A program made the position numbers and the translations under genes. From JADFDG01 sp049324475 (GTDB lineage: Bacteria > Pseudomonadota > Gammaproteobacteria > Pseudomonadales > JADFDG01): 64,000 nucleotides of DNA. The stretch is taken from contig JBMOOO010000010.1 of the NCBI GenBank assembly GCA_049324475.1, positions 1-64,000 on the forward strand, in the 5' to 3' direction. A model generated the notes under the pieces. That model searched no databases. It worked only from the letters and a program-made list of their open reading frames with translations, and was not told the DNA's origin. Of this stretch, positions 18,581 to 26,016 are shown in pieces. Each line of letters opens with the position of its first letter. The stretch's first letter is position 1.

Positions 18581-19282
18581 ATGCCGCTGAAACTGATCTG
18601 CTTCGATCTCGACAACACGCTGTGGCCGGTCGATCCCGTCATCCGTCGGGCCGAACAGGCCGCCTGGCAGTGGTTGTCGGTGCATGCGCCGGATGCCGCG
18701 GCACATGCCGATGTCGACCGGGTGCGCACCCTGCGCCTGCAGTTGCTGGAAAAGCGTCCGGACTACATCCACAACCTCACCGCGCTGCGTCGCGACACCC
18801 TGTACGAAGTGCTGTGCGCGGCCGGTTACGGCAATGCCGAAGCGGCCAGCCTGGCCGGGCAGGGCCTTGCCGAGTTCCTCGCGCATCGCAATCGTGTGGA
18901 GTTTTTCCCGGGTGCGCGCGAACTGCTGGAGCGGCTGGCGGGCCGTTACCGGCTGGCGGCACTCAGCAACGGCAATGCCAGCCTGCAGGAAATCGGCCTC
19001 GCGCATCTGTTCGACAGTGTGCTGTCTGCGGAAAAGGTCGGGCGTGCAAAGCCGGATCCGGCCATGTTCCTGCGTGCGCTGTCCGATACCGGCCTGCGGG
19101 CGCAGGACGCCATGCATATCGGAGATCATCCGGAGCAGGATGTACTGGCTGCGCGCGAGCTGGGTTTCGTTGCGGTCTGGGCCAATCCGTTGCGGCTTTC
19201 CCGACCGGACAACCTGCCGCCGGACGTGCCATCCTTCGAGCATTTCCACCAGCTGGAAACCCTGATCGGAAATCACCCATGA
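18581..19282 (+). CDS. yigB: HAD-superfamily phosphatase, YigB-like
   Basis: 233 residues with all four HAD motifs: DLDNTLW (nucleophile Asp 9), LSNGNAS, the Lys of GRAKPDPAMF, and HIGDHPEQDV. A helical cap lies between motifs I and II. E. coli YigB, which sits directly after xerC, removes the phosphate from a flavin precursor (5-amino-6-ribitylaminouracil 5'-phosphate) and FMN. The gene order and the motifs support the same role, but here the trypsin gene lies between xerC and this gene, so the symbol is tentative. A possible -10, TATCCT, with a GC discriminator lies at 18568-18573. The ATG at 18581 follows almost at once, so the leader would be very short. Confidence 0.85.
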   Translation: MPLKLICFDLDNTLWPVDPVIRRAEQAAWQWLSVHAPDAAAHADVDRVRTLRLQLLEKRPDYIHNLTALRRDTLYEVLCAAGYGNAEAASLAGQGLAEFLAHRNRVEFFPGARELLERLAGRYRLAALSNGNASLQEIGLAHLFDSVLSAEKVGRAKPDPAMFLRALSDTGLRAQDAMHIGDHPEQDVLAARELGFVAVWANPLRLSRPDNLPPDVPSFEHFHQLETLIGNHP

Positions 19283-19611
19283 GCGATCCGCTGCGCATCG
19301 AACTGCTGTCCGTGCTCGTGTCGATCGAGCAGGAGTTGCGTCGCCTCGATGCCTGGGAAGGCATTCCGCCGGCGCCGGAGCGGCTCGCCAGTGAAGTGCC
19401 GTTCTGCCATGACACCCTGGAGTTCACCCAGTGGCTGCAATGGATCTTCATTCCCCGCCTGCGCGCGGTGCTGGAGGGCGGTCACGCGCTGCCCTCGGCT
19501 TGTGCGATCGCACCGATCGCCGAAGACGCGTTGACCCTCATCGATGGTGAGACCGGGCCCCTGTTCGATCACCTGTTGCGCATCGACCGGCTGATCACCG
19601 AACGCGGCTGA
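19279..19611 (+). CDS. YqcC family protein
   Basis: 110 residues, start fixed by the ATGA overlap with the HAD gene. The family core is clear: CHDTLEFTQWLQWIFIPRL followed by ALPSACAIAPIAEDAL, matching E. coli YqcC (MDTMEPLEWLQWVLIPRM, FAVAPYYEMAL). All-helical, cytosolic, function unknown; in E. coli it neighbours the pseudouridine synthase gene truC. Translational coupling to the phosphatase suggests co-expression. Confidence 0.88.
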   Translation: MSDPLRIELLSVLVSIEQELRRLDAWEGIPPAPERLASEVPFCHDTLEFTQWLQWIFIPRLRAVLEGGHALPSACAIAPIAEDALTLIDGETGPLFDHLLRIDRLITERG

Positions 19612-19633
19612 GCCGGCTGTAATTGGCCTCAAG

Positions 19634-19649
19634 TGACAGCCATTTGTCA
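19634..19649 (+). promoter_or_regulatory. Inverted repeat upstream of hydrolase-SDR genes
   Basis: TGACA-N6-TGTCA (TGACAGCCATTTGTCA) lies about 97 bases before the hydrolase start, in the 134-base gap after the YqcC gene. Symmetry and location suggest a repressor or activator site, for example of a TetR-type regulator; no such regulator is adjacent. Chance occurrence cannot be excluded. Confidence 0.35.
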
Positions 19650-19745
19650 GCCACGGCCATGCCGCGTGCGGGACGGGTTGGCGATAGTACGCGCGGCCAA
19701 CCCCGCCCGCCCGGCCGCCGGGCCTGCTCCCATGACGGACCTGTG

Positions 19746-20699
19746 ATGCGCACCCGTACCGTTGCCACCGATGAAGCCCGCCTGCACGTGGTTGAGGCCG
19801 GCGATACCAGGAACCCCGCCATTCTTTTTCTGCACGGCTTTCCCGATTGCCACAAGGTCTGGCAACACCAGCTGGATGCGCTGTCGAAGGATTTCCACGT
19901 GATCGCGTTCGATCTGCGTGGCTGTGGCAAAAGTACGGCACCCGATGCCGGCGCCGCTTTCCGCATCGAGCGCATCATGCCGGACATCGAAGCCGTGATC
20001 GACGCCACGCGCGGCCGGAAGGGCCGCGTGCACCTGGTCGGCCACGACTGGGGCTCGGTGCTCGGCTGGAGCTTCGTGTCCGATCCGCTTTACGCGCCGC
20101 GCGTGCTCAGCTGGACCAGCATGTCCGGCCCGCATGTCGGGCTGATCTGGCAATGGCTGGGCCGCCGCATCCGCAGCGGCAGTCTGAGCCAGTGGCGTTC
20201 CGCGTTCGAGCAGTTTGCCCACAGCTGGTACATCTTTGCCTTCAACATTCCCGGTGCTGCCCGTGCCCTGTTCCGGTTTGCCGGTGTGGAAGTCTGGAAA
20301 CGCGCCATGCAGCAGGGCGGCGTGCCGGCCAACGATCCGTACCTGGATGTCGGCCAGGACGACGTCGAACGCATGACGCTGTACCCGATCAGTCTGTACC
20401 AGCAGAATGCCTTCCGGCCGCCGGCGCCGCTGGAGCCCGGCTCGGTTACCATGCCGACCCAGCTGATCGTGCCGTTGCAGGATGCTTTCGTGCGGCCCCA
20501 GCTGTTTTCCGAGCTGGACGAGATCTGCCCGCGGCTGGAACGTGCCGAAGTGGACGCCAATCACTGGGCGCAGCGCAGCAATCCGAAGGAAATCACGGCG
20601 CTGATCCGCGCCTTTGTCAAACGTTGCGGAGACGGGAATGAAGGAGTTCAACGGAAAGCTGGTGCTGGTAACCGGAGCCGGCAGCGGCATCGGGCGTGA
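19746..20699 (+). CDS. Alpha/beta hydrolase, epoxide hydrolase-like
   Basis: 317 residues from ATG 19746. Alpha/beta-hydrolase fold with oxyanion motif LHGFPDCHKVW, DLRGCGKSTAP, the nucleophile elbow VGHDWGSVLG carrying Asp 101 (Asp marks epoxide hydrolases and haloalkane dehalogenases, not Ser esterases), an acid in VPLQDAFV (about 246) and the His base in DANHWAQR (about 272). The cap contains SWYIFAFNIPG, reminiscent of the Tyr-bearing cap of epoxide hydrolases. The last 20 or so residues (DGNEGVQRKAGAG...) are read through the start of the next gene in another frame and look unnatural. In mycobacterial EphD this domain is fused to an SDR domain; here the same pair overlaps by 62 bases. 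Confidence 0.85.
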   Translation: MRTRTVATDEARLHVVEAGDTRNPAILFLHGFPDCHKVWQHQLDALSKDFHVIAFDLRGCGKSTAPDAGAAFRIERIMPDIEAVIDATRGRKGRVHLVGHDWGSVLGWSFVSDPLYAPRVLSWTSMSGPHVGLIWQWLGRRIRSGSLSQWRSAFEQFAHSWYIFAFNIPGAARALFRFAGVEVWKRAMQQGGVPANDPYLDVGQDDVERMTLYPISLYQQNAFRPPAPLEPGSVTMPTQLIVPLQDAFVRPQLFSELDEICPRLERAEVDANHWAQRSNPKEITALIRAFVKRCGDGNEGVQRKAGAGNRSRQRHRA

Positions 20700-21456
20700 A
20701 ACCGCGCTGGCTTTCGCCCGTGCCGGCGCACGGCTGATCCTCACCGACATCAATGAAGAAGGCGCGGCGCAGACCGAGGCGCTGATCGAGCAGGTGGGTG
20801 GTACGGCCACCCGCTACGTGGTGAACGTCACCGACGCCGACGCCATGCAGAAGCTTGCACAGAAAGTGCAGAAAGAACATGGCGTGGTGGATGTGCTGGT
20901 GAACAACGCCGGCATCGGATCTGCCGGTCGTTTCCTCGACACCACGCTGGAAACCTGGCGGCGGGTCATGGACATCAATCTGATGGGTGTGGTGCACGGC
21001 TGCCATGCCTTCCTGCCGGCCATGGTCGAGCGCGGCGAGGGTGGCCACGTGGTGAACCTGTCGTCGATGGCCGGATACCTGGCGGCGCCGGACATGCCGA
21101 TCTACGCCGCCAGCAAGTTCGCCGTGCTCGGCTTTTCCGAGGCGTTGCGTGGCGACATGGCCCGCCACAACATCGGTGTGACGGCGATCTGCCCCGGCGT
21201 GATCAACACGCCGATCATCGCCGCCACCATCATGGAAGGCGACATGAACAGCAGCACGGTGCGCGACAAGGTGCAGGCGCTGTACACGCGCCGAAACTAC
21301 ACGCCGGCGCAGGTGGCCGAGGCCATTGTCGATGCGGTGAGAAAGAATCAGGCGGTGCGGCCGGTGTCGCCGGAAAGCTGGGCGGCCTACTACGCCAAGC
21401 GCTTCACGCCGGGCTTGCTGTCCCTGATGACGCGCCGGAATCCGTTCCTGGACTGA
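20638..21456 (+). CDS. Short-chain dehydrogenase/reductase
   Basis: 272 residues from ATG 20638, supported by GGAGACGGGA just upstream. Classical SDR: cofactor loop TGAGSGIG (residues about 11-18), DVLVNNAGIGSAG, catalytic Ser in VNLSSMAGY, Tyr and Lys in IYAASKFAVLGF (Tyr about 155), and CPGVINTP. Substrate unknown. It overlaps the hydrolase gene by 62 bases in a different frame and ends before a strong terminator, so the two form a short operon. The EphD-like arrangement suggests the SDR acts on a product of the hydrolase, or on an epoxide- or hydroxy-bearing lipid; this is inference. Confidence 0.92.
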   Translation: MKEFNGKLVLVTGAGSGIGRETALAFARAGARLILTDINEEGAAQTEALIEQVGGTATRYVVNVTDADAMQKLAQKVQKEHGVVDVLVNNAGIGSAGRFLDTTLETWRRVMDINLMGVVHGCHAFLPAMVERGEGGHVVNLSSMAGYLAAPDMPIYAASKFAVLGFSEALRGDMARHNIGVTAICPGVINTPIIAATIMEGDMNSSTVRDKVQALYTRRNYTPAQVAEAIVDAVRKNQAVRPVSPESWAAYYAKRFTPGLLSLMTRRNPFLD

Positions 21457-21469
21457 TTGCCTGCGCTGC

Positions 21470-21505
21470 AAACGAAGAACGGGCCCGACGGCCCGTTCTT
21501 CGTTT
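21470..21505 (+). terminator. Bidirectional terminator between SDR and Anbu genes
   Basis: AAACGAAGAACGGGCC (21470-21485) and GGCCCGTTCTTCGTTT (21490-21505) pair perfectly over 16 bases around CGAC. It lies between two convergent genes and has T-rich ends on both strands, though the T-tract is broken. Confidence 0.8.
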
Positions 21506-21515
21506 CAGGGAGACC

Positions 21516-22244
21516 TCACAGGTCCGGTGGCGGCGGCAGTTCGTTGAAAATGCGGCGCAGGCCTTCGGACCAGCCCTTGCGGATGGTCTGGAAGTACTCG
21601 TCTTTTTCGTCGATACGGCGCTGCAGCTGGTCCGAGAAGGAGTCCCGTATGTACACCAGCCGGTCCAGCGGCATGCCCACCGACAGGTTGGATTTGATGG
21701 TGGAGTCGAACGAGATCAGCGCGCACTGCAGGGCCGGCCGCAGCGGTGTGTCCCAGGTCAGCACGCGATCGATGATCGGTTTCCCGTATTTGCTCTCGCC
21801 GATCTGGAAAAACAGCGTGTCCGGTGTCGACTCGATGAAATTGCCTTGCGGATAGATGTTGAACAGCCGCTGGTCCTCGCCACGGATCTGGCCGCCCAGC
21901 AGGAACGAGCAACCCAGATCGACCGTGCTCTGGGCCTGCGGTCCGGTATCGCGGGCAATCACTTCCCGGATCGTGCTGCCCAGCAATTCGGCGGCCTGGT
22001 ACATCGAGCGCACATTCAGCAGGCTGCTCATTTCCGGCTCGTTGCCGCGGGCGCGCAGCAGGCTCACCACCGATTGCGTGGTGGCGAGATTGCCGGCCGA
22101 CTGCAATACGATCACACGCTCGCCCGGCACGCAGAACACGTGCAGCTTGCGGAAGGTGGCGATGTGGTCGACGCCGGCATTGGTGCGCGAATCGGACACG
22201 AACACCATGCCTTCGCGCAGGTTCATGGCCACGCAGTAGGTCAT
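21516..22244 (-). CDS. Anbu proteasome-type peptidase
   Basis: 242 residues. The start MTYCVAMNLREGMVFVSDSR is the signature of Anbu (ancestral beta subunit), a bacterial relative of HslV and proteasome beta subunits; Thr 2 becomes the N-terminal nucleophile after Met removal. Also seen: RTNAGVDHIATFRKLHVF, VIVLQSAGNLATTQSVVSLL, STVDLGCSFLLGGQI, KYGKPIIDRVL, and the C-terminal SFDSTIKSNLSVGMPLD. GGAGA stands before the ATG. Last gene of a four-gene operon with transglutaminase, alpha-E and ATP-grasp genes, the arrangement known for Anbu. Its substrates are not established. Confidence 0.93.
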   Translation of the reverse strand: MTYCVAMNLREGMVFVSDSRTNAGVDHIATFRKLHVFCVPGERVIVLQSAGNLATTQSVVSLLRARGNEPEMSSLLNVRSMYQAAELLGSTIREVIARDTGPQAQSTVDLGCSFLLGGQIRGEDQRLFNIYPQGNFIESTPDTLFFQIGESKYGKPIIDRVLTWDTPLRPALQCALISFDSTIKSNLSVGMPLDRLVYIRDSFSDQLQRRIDEKDEYFQTIRKGWSEGLRRIFNELPPPPDL

Positions 22245-22288
22245 TGCCGCTTCTCCGGGGCAACTGGAACAGGACGCTGATTGTAGCG

Positions 22289-23104
22289 CTACTGGTTGGC
22301 CTGCTGCGCCTGCTCGATCAGGGTCTGTGCGGAGAGCTTTTCCCGGGCACCGCCGAAGCGCACGCCGCGTACCGGGCAGGCATCGAGGTAATCCATGCCG
22401 ATGGCCAGCTTCAGGTGCGTGGTGGGCCGGTCCAGGCGGTTGGCGATGTCGAAGGTATGCCAGTGGCCGTGCACGAAGGCCTCGGTCCAGGCGTGGCTGG
22501 ACACGCGGTTGGCTTCGATGCCGTGCACGTAGCCGCTGACATAGCGTGCCGGCACGCCAAGCTGGCGTGCGCAGGCCAGGAACAGGTGAGCCTGGTCATG
22601 GCAGCTGCCGCTGCGGCGCGCCATCGCCTCGGCGGCGGTGCCGCCGGAAAAGGACGTGCGGCCGGTGCTGTCCAGCCCCACCTGGCCGCCGACGGCGATC
22701 ATCAGCGCCCGCAGCACGTCGCGCGAAGGATTGGCGACCCGGAAGTTGTCGGCGAAGTCGGTGATGGCGGCATCGCTGGCCGTCAGCGTTGTGGTACGCA
22801 GGAACAGCAGCGGATTCAGGCCGTCGTCCGTTTCCTCCGCATTCGGGCGGATTTCCACCACGCCGCGGGCGGTGAGCGTGATGTCACGCTGGCCGGCGGC
22901 CGGCTTCTGCGCATCCAGCGTCAGCACGTGCTGCACGTTGCCGAAGGGATCGGTGCCGCGGGTGGCATGGCAGGGCAGGGCGAGATCCCAGGAGACCACA
23001 TGCTGTCGTGCGGAGTCGCGCGGTGTCAGCCGCAGCAGTTGCGTGCTGACGCCGGCGCTCTCGTTGCAGTGCCAGGCCGTGCTGTGCTCGATGGCAATCT
23101 TCAT
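22289..23104 (-). CDS. Transglutaminase-like protein of the Anbu operon
   Basis: 271 residues from ATG 23104. An N-terminal bacterial transglutaminase-like beta domain (MKIAIEHSTAWHC, residues 1-100) precedes the papain-like core with Cys 168 (RSGSCHDQAHLF), His 204 (VSSHAWTEAFV) and Asp 219 (HTFDIANR). The family can cross-link, deamidate or cleave peptide bonds; the activity here is unknown. The C-terminal QQANQ end is near the Anbu start, 44 bases apart. A long frame to 23473 overlaps the alpha-E gene antisense-free in another frame and is not used. Confidence 0.9.
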   Translation of the reverse strand: MKIAIEHSTAWHCNESAGVSTQLLRLTPRDSARQHVVSWDLALPCHATRGTDPFGNVQHVLTLDAQKPAAGQRDITLTARGVVEIRPNAEETDDGLNPLLFLRTTTLTASDAAITDFADNFRVANPSRDVLRALMIAVGGQVGLDSTGRTSFSGGTAAEAMARRSGSCHDQAHLFLACARQLGVPARYVSGYVHGIEANRVSSHAWTEAFVHGHWHTFDIANRLDRPTTHLKLAIGMDYLDACPVRGVRFGGAREKLSAQTLIEQAQQANQ

Positions 23105-23130
23105 GGCGCTCCCTCTGCTTGCTCCGTGTT

Positions 23131-24093
23131 TCAGGTGGCTTCCAGATAACCGCCGTGTATCGCATTGGCGAGACGGTCGATGCGATCCAGGAAGTCGTTG
23201 AGCCAGTCGTGCACGCCGGTCTCCAGGATCGGCGTGATTTCTCCCCAGGCGAGGGCAGCGGACATTTCCGCCGCCAGGCGCTTGGCGGCGCGCCCGCTGT
23301 CGCCCTCGATGCCTGGCAGGATGTCGGCAATCTCGCGCAGGCAGGCATTCAGCGAGCGCGGCACCACCGGGTTCAGGATCAGCAGTTCGGCCACGTGGTC
23401 GGCGCGCACACGGTCGTGGAAGAATGCCTGGTAGGCCTCGAAGGCACCCAGTGCCCGCAGCAGCGCTGTCCACTGGTAATAGTCGGCCGCCGATATGGCG
23501 TTGCCGTCCCCGTTGGAGCCATAGGCACCGGAGCGCGAATACTTGAAGTCCAGCAGCCGGGCGGTGTTGTCGGCGCGCTCGATGAAAGTGCCGATCCGCA
23601 TGAAGCGGAAGGCATCATTGCGCATCATGGTGCCGTAGGCAGCGCCGCGGAACAGGTGCGAGCGTTCCTTCACGCGATCGAAGAACACACCCGCGCCCAT
23701 GTCGTCGAGTGCTTCCGGCGTCAGCCGGCCCATTTCCAGCCAGGTGGCATTCACGCTTTCCCAGACTTCGGCGGTGATGGAGCCGCGCACGGCGTGGGCA
23801 TTGTCACGCGCCGCCTTCAGGCAGGACAGGATCGAGCCCGGGTTGCGCGTCTCGAACACGAAGAAGTGCAGGACCCGGTCCGCGTCCGGATTGCTGGCCA
23901 GCTTGCCGTGCAGTTCCCGGTACAGCTCGGTGGCGCCGGAAATCTCCAGTGCCGATGCGAGTTCCGCTGCCGGATCGGCCGATACCGGCATCAGCGACAG
24001 CGTGTGCGTCACTTCCAGAAGCCGTGCGGTGTTCTCCGCGCGCTCCAGGTAGCGGGCCAGCCAGTAGAGCGAATCAGCGGTCCGCGACAGCAT
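23131..24093 (-). CDS. Alpha-E domain protein
   Basis: 320 residues, all-helical. The start MLSRTADSLYWLARYLERAENTARLL is diagnostic for the alpha-E family, with a second copy of the same helix pattern in FMRIGTFIERADNTARLLDFKY (about 175) and GALRALGAFEAYQAFF-like region near 215. The family is found only beside circularly permuted ATP-grasp and transglutaminase proteins; biochemical role unknown. The start overlaps the ATP-grasp stop by 20 bases, implying coupled translation. Confidence 0.92.
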   Translation of the reverse strand: MLSRTADSLYWLARYLERAENTARLLEVTHTLSLMPVSADPAAELASALEISGATELYRELHGKLASNPDADRVLHFFVFETRNPGSILSCLKAARDNAHAVRGSITAEVWESVNATWLEMGRLTPEALDDMGAGVFFDRVKERSHLFRGAAYGTMMRNDAFRFMRIGTFIERADNTARLLDFKYSRSGAYGSNGDGNAISAADYYQWTALLRALGAFEAYQAFFHDRVRADHVAELLILNPVVPRSLNACLREIADILPGIEGDSGRAAKRLAAEMSAALAWGEITPILETGVHDWLNDFLDRIDRLANAIHGGYLEAT

Positions 24094-25522
24094 CGCGCGC
24101 CTCCAGGATCCAGGTGTCCTTGGTGCCGCCGCCCTGTGACGAGTTGACCACCAGCGAGCCGCGCGCGAGCGCCACCCGGGTCAGGCCGCCGGGCACGATG
24201 CGGATGTCCCTGCCGGACAGCAAGAACGGTCGCAGGTCGATGTGGCGCGGCGCCACGCCTTCCTCGACAAAGGTCGGGCAGGTGGACAGCGCCAGCGTCG
24301 GTTGTGCGATGTAGCCGTCGGGCTTCGCTTCGATGCGCTTGCGGAAATCCGCGATTTCTTCCTTTGTCGCTTTCGGGCCGATCAGCATGCCGTAACCGCC
24401 GGCGCCCTGGGTTTCCTTCACCACCAGCTCCGGCAGGTGTGCCAGCACGTATTTCAGGTCGTCCGGTTTCCGGCACATCCAGGTCGGCACGTTTTTCAGG
24501 ATCGGTTCCTCGCCGAGATAGAAGCGCACCATGTCCGGCACGTAGGGGTAGATCGACTTGTCGTCCGCCACGCCGTTGCCGATGGCATTGGTGAGCACCA
24601 CGTTGCCGAGCCGGTAGGCGGCCAGCAGGCCGGGCACGCCCAGCATGGAATCCGGCTTGAACGCGAGTGGATCGAGGAAGGCATCGTCGATGCGCCGGTA
24701 GATCACGTCCACCCGTTGCGGGCCGCGGGTGGTGCGCATCCACACGTGATCATCGCGCACGAACAGGTCGGCGCCCTCCACCAGCTCCACACCCATTTCG
24801 CGGGCGAGGAAAGCGTGTTCGAAGTAGGCGCTGTTGTAGCGGCCGGGCGTGAGCACCACCACGGTCGGATTGTCCACCGGCGAAGCGTCACGCAGTGTCT
24901 CCAGCAGCAGCGACGGATACTGCTCCACCGGTGCCACCGCGTGCTTCGCGAACAGCTCCGGGAACAGCCGCATCATCATCTTGCGGTTTTCCAGCATGTA
25001 GGAAACGCCGCTGGGCGTGCGCAGGTTGTCTTCGAGCACGTGCCAGTGGCCGTCGTTGTTGCGCACCAGGTCGATGCCGGCGATGTGCGTGTACAGGTCG
25101 CGGTGCAGGTCGATGCCCTGCATGGCCACCTGGTACAGCTCGTTGGCGAACACCTGGTCGGCCGGCACGATGCCGGCCTTGATGATGGCGTGTTCGTGGT
25201 AGATGTCGTGGATGAACCGGTTCAACGCGGTGACGCGCTGTTTCAGCCCGGCCTCCAGCTGTTTCCATTCGGCGGCCGGAATCACGCGCGGCACGATGTC
25301 GAAGGGGATCAGCCGCTCGGCGCCCTCGGCATCACCGTAGACGCTGAAGGTGATGCCGCTGCGCCGGAACAGCAGGTCGGCTTCGGCGCGCTTGCGGTCG
25401 AAGCGGGCGGCGCCGGTCTTGCGCAGCCAGTCGATGAGACCGCGTCCATGCGGGCGGGCGGTGCCGTCGGCGAGCAGCAGCTCGTCGTAGATCCCGTCCG
25501 GCGGGTTGGTCAGGGCGGTCAT
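24074..25522 (-). CDS. Circularly permuted type-2 ATP-grasp protein
   Basis: 482 residues from ATG 25522 (GAGG upstream). Hallmarks: YDELLLADGTARPHGRGL, GITFSVYGDAEGAERLIPFDIVPR, VLEDNLRTPSGVSYMLENRKMM (metal/ATP site), VVVLTPGRYNSAYFEHAFLA, DVIYRRIDDAFLDPLAF, LVVKETQGAGGYGML and SQGGGTKDTWIL. The family (DUF404/407/403 in older naming) is predicted to ligate an amine to a carboxylate on a peptide or small molecule with ATP; no substrate is known. First gene of the Anbu operon and divergent from the bTHX gene. A longer frame to 25714 adds unlikely residues. Confidence 0.93.
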   Translation of the reverse strand: MTALTNPPDGIYDELLLADGTARPHGRGLIDWLRKTGAARFDRKRAEADLLFRRSGITFSVYGDAEGAERLIPFDIVPRVIPAAEWKQLEAGLKQRVTALNRFIHDIYHEHAIIKAGIVPADQVFANELYQVAMQGIDLHRDLYTHIAGIDLVRNNDGHWHVLEDNLRTPSGVSYMLENRKMMMRLFPELFAKHAVAPVEQYPSLLLETLRDASPVDNPTVVVLTPGRYNSAYFEHAFLAREMGVELVEGADLFVRDDHVWMRTTRGPQRVDVIYRRIDDAFLDPLAFKPDSMLGVPGLLAAYRLGNVVLTNAIGNGVADDKSIYPYVPDMVRFYLGEEPILKNVPTWMCRKPDDLKYVLAHLPELVVKETQGAGGYGMLIGPKATKEEIADFRKRIEAKPDGYIAQPTLALSTCPTFVEEGVAPRHIDLRPFLLSGRDIRIVPGGLTRVALARGSLVVNSSQGGGTKDTWILEARDAVADR

Positions 25523-25725
25523 GCGGGCCTCAGGTTCGGAGCAGTCAGGCGTACGGCCTTGTTTACCCTTCTGTTCAGCAAGGGCTGTGCCAGCGAAAGC
25601 GGGGTTAAAGCAGGGCTTTTGCACCTGCGTGGTGCGACGCCCTTCCGCGGTGCCTTTTCCGGGGGTCCGGGGCCCGTTCCCGGGAGGGGAAGCAGGTCCG
25701 GACCGCCCTGTCACCGCCTGCCGGG

Positions 25726-25740
25726 GATATACTGCGCGCC
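25726..25740 (+). promoter_or_regulatory. -10 and discriminator of the bTHX promoter
   Basis: GATATACTGCGCGCC with -10 TATACT at 25728-25733, about 43 bases before the bTHX start; the same 15 bases precede argH. The 253-base divergent gap 25523-25775 also has to hold the promoter of the ATP-grasp operon, which I could not locate. Confidence 0.6.
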
Positions 25741-25775
25741 CGTTTCAACCAACCAAGTCCGTTCCGGAGGTCCTT

Positions 25776-25880
25776 ATGGGCAGGGGTGACAGACGGTCGC
25801 GCAAGGGCAAGATCTGGCGCGGCTCCTACGGCAACAGCCGTCCCAAGCTGAAGAACATCAAGCCGGCCACCAAGGCCTGA
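25776..25880 (+). CDS. 30S ribosomal protein bTHX
   Basis: 34 residues: MGRGDRRSRKGKIWRGSYG followed by a Lys/Arg-rich end. This matches the bTHX (Thx) family, a tiny basic peptide that fits into the head of the 30S subunit; the GDxxxxKGKIxxGxYG core is diagnostic. GGAGG at 25766-25770 stands 5 bases before the ATG. It has its own promoter and terminator and so is a single-gene unit placed between the two ATP-grasp operons. Confidence 0.92.
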   Translation: MGRGDRRSRKGKIWRGSYGNSRPKLKNIKPATKA

Positions 25881-25898
25881 GCCTGTTCGACGCTGTCG

Positions 25899-25930
25899 CA
25901 AAGCCCGGCCTGTGCCGGGCTTTGTGCTTT
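25899..25930 (+). terminator. Terminator of the bTHX gene
   Basis: CAAAGCCCGGC (25899-25909), loop CTGT, and GCCGGGCTTTG (25914-25924), then TGCTTT. An 11-bp perfect stem 18 bases after the stop codon; the U-tract is imperfect. Confidence 0.8.
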
Positions 25931-26016
25931 CCGGGGCAGGACATTCCTCCGGCCGGCAGTCCGGCGCAGCTCTTGCATCGGCAACCGGTATCCGCCGATC
26001 TGCCGGAGCCGGTCCC

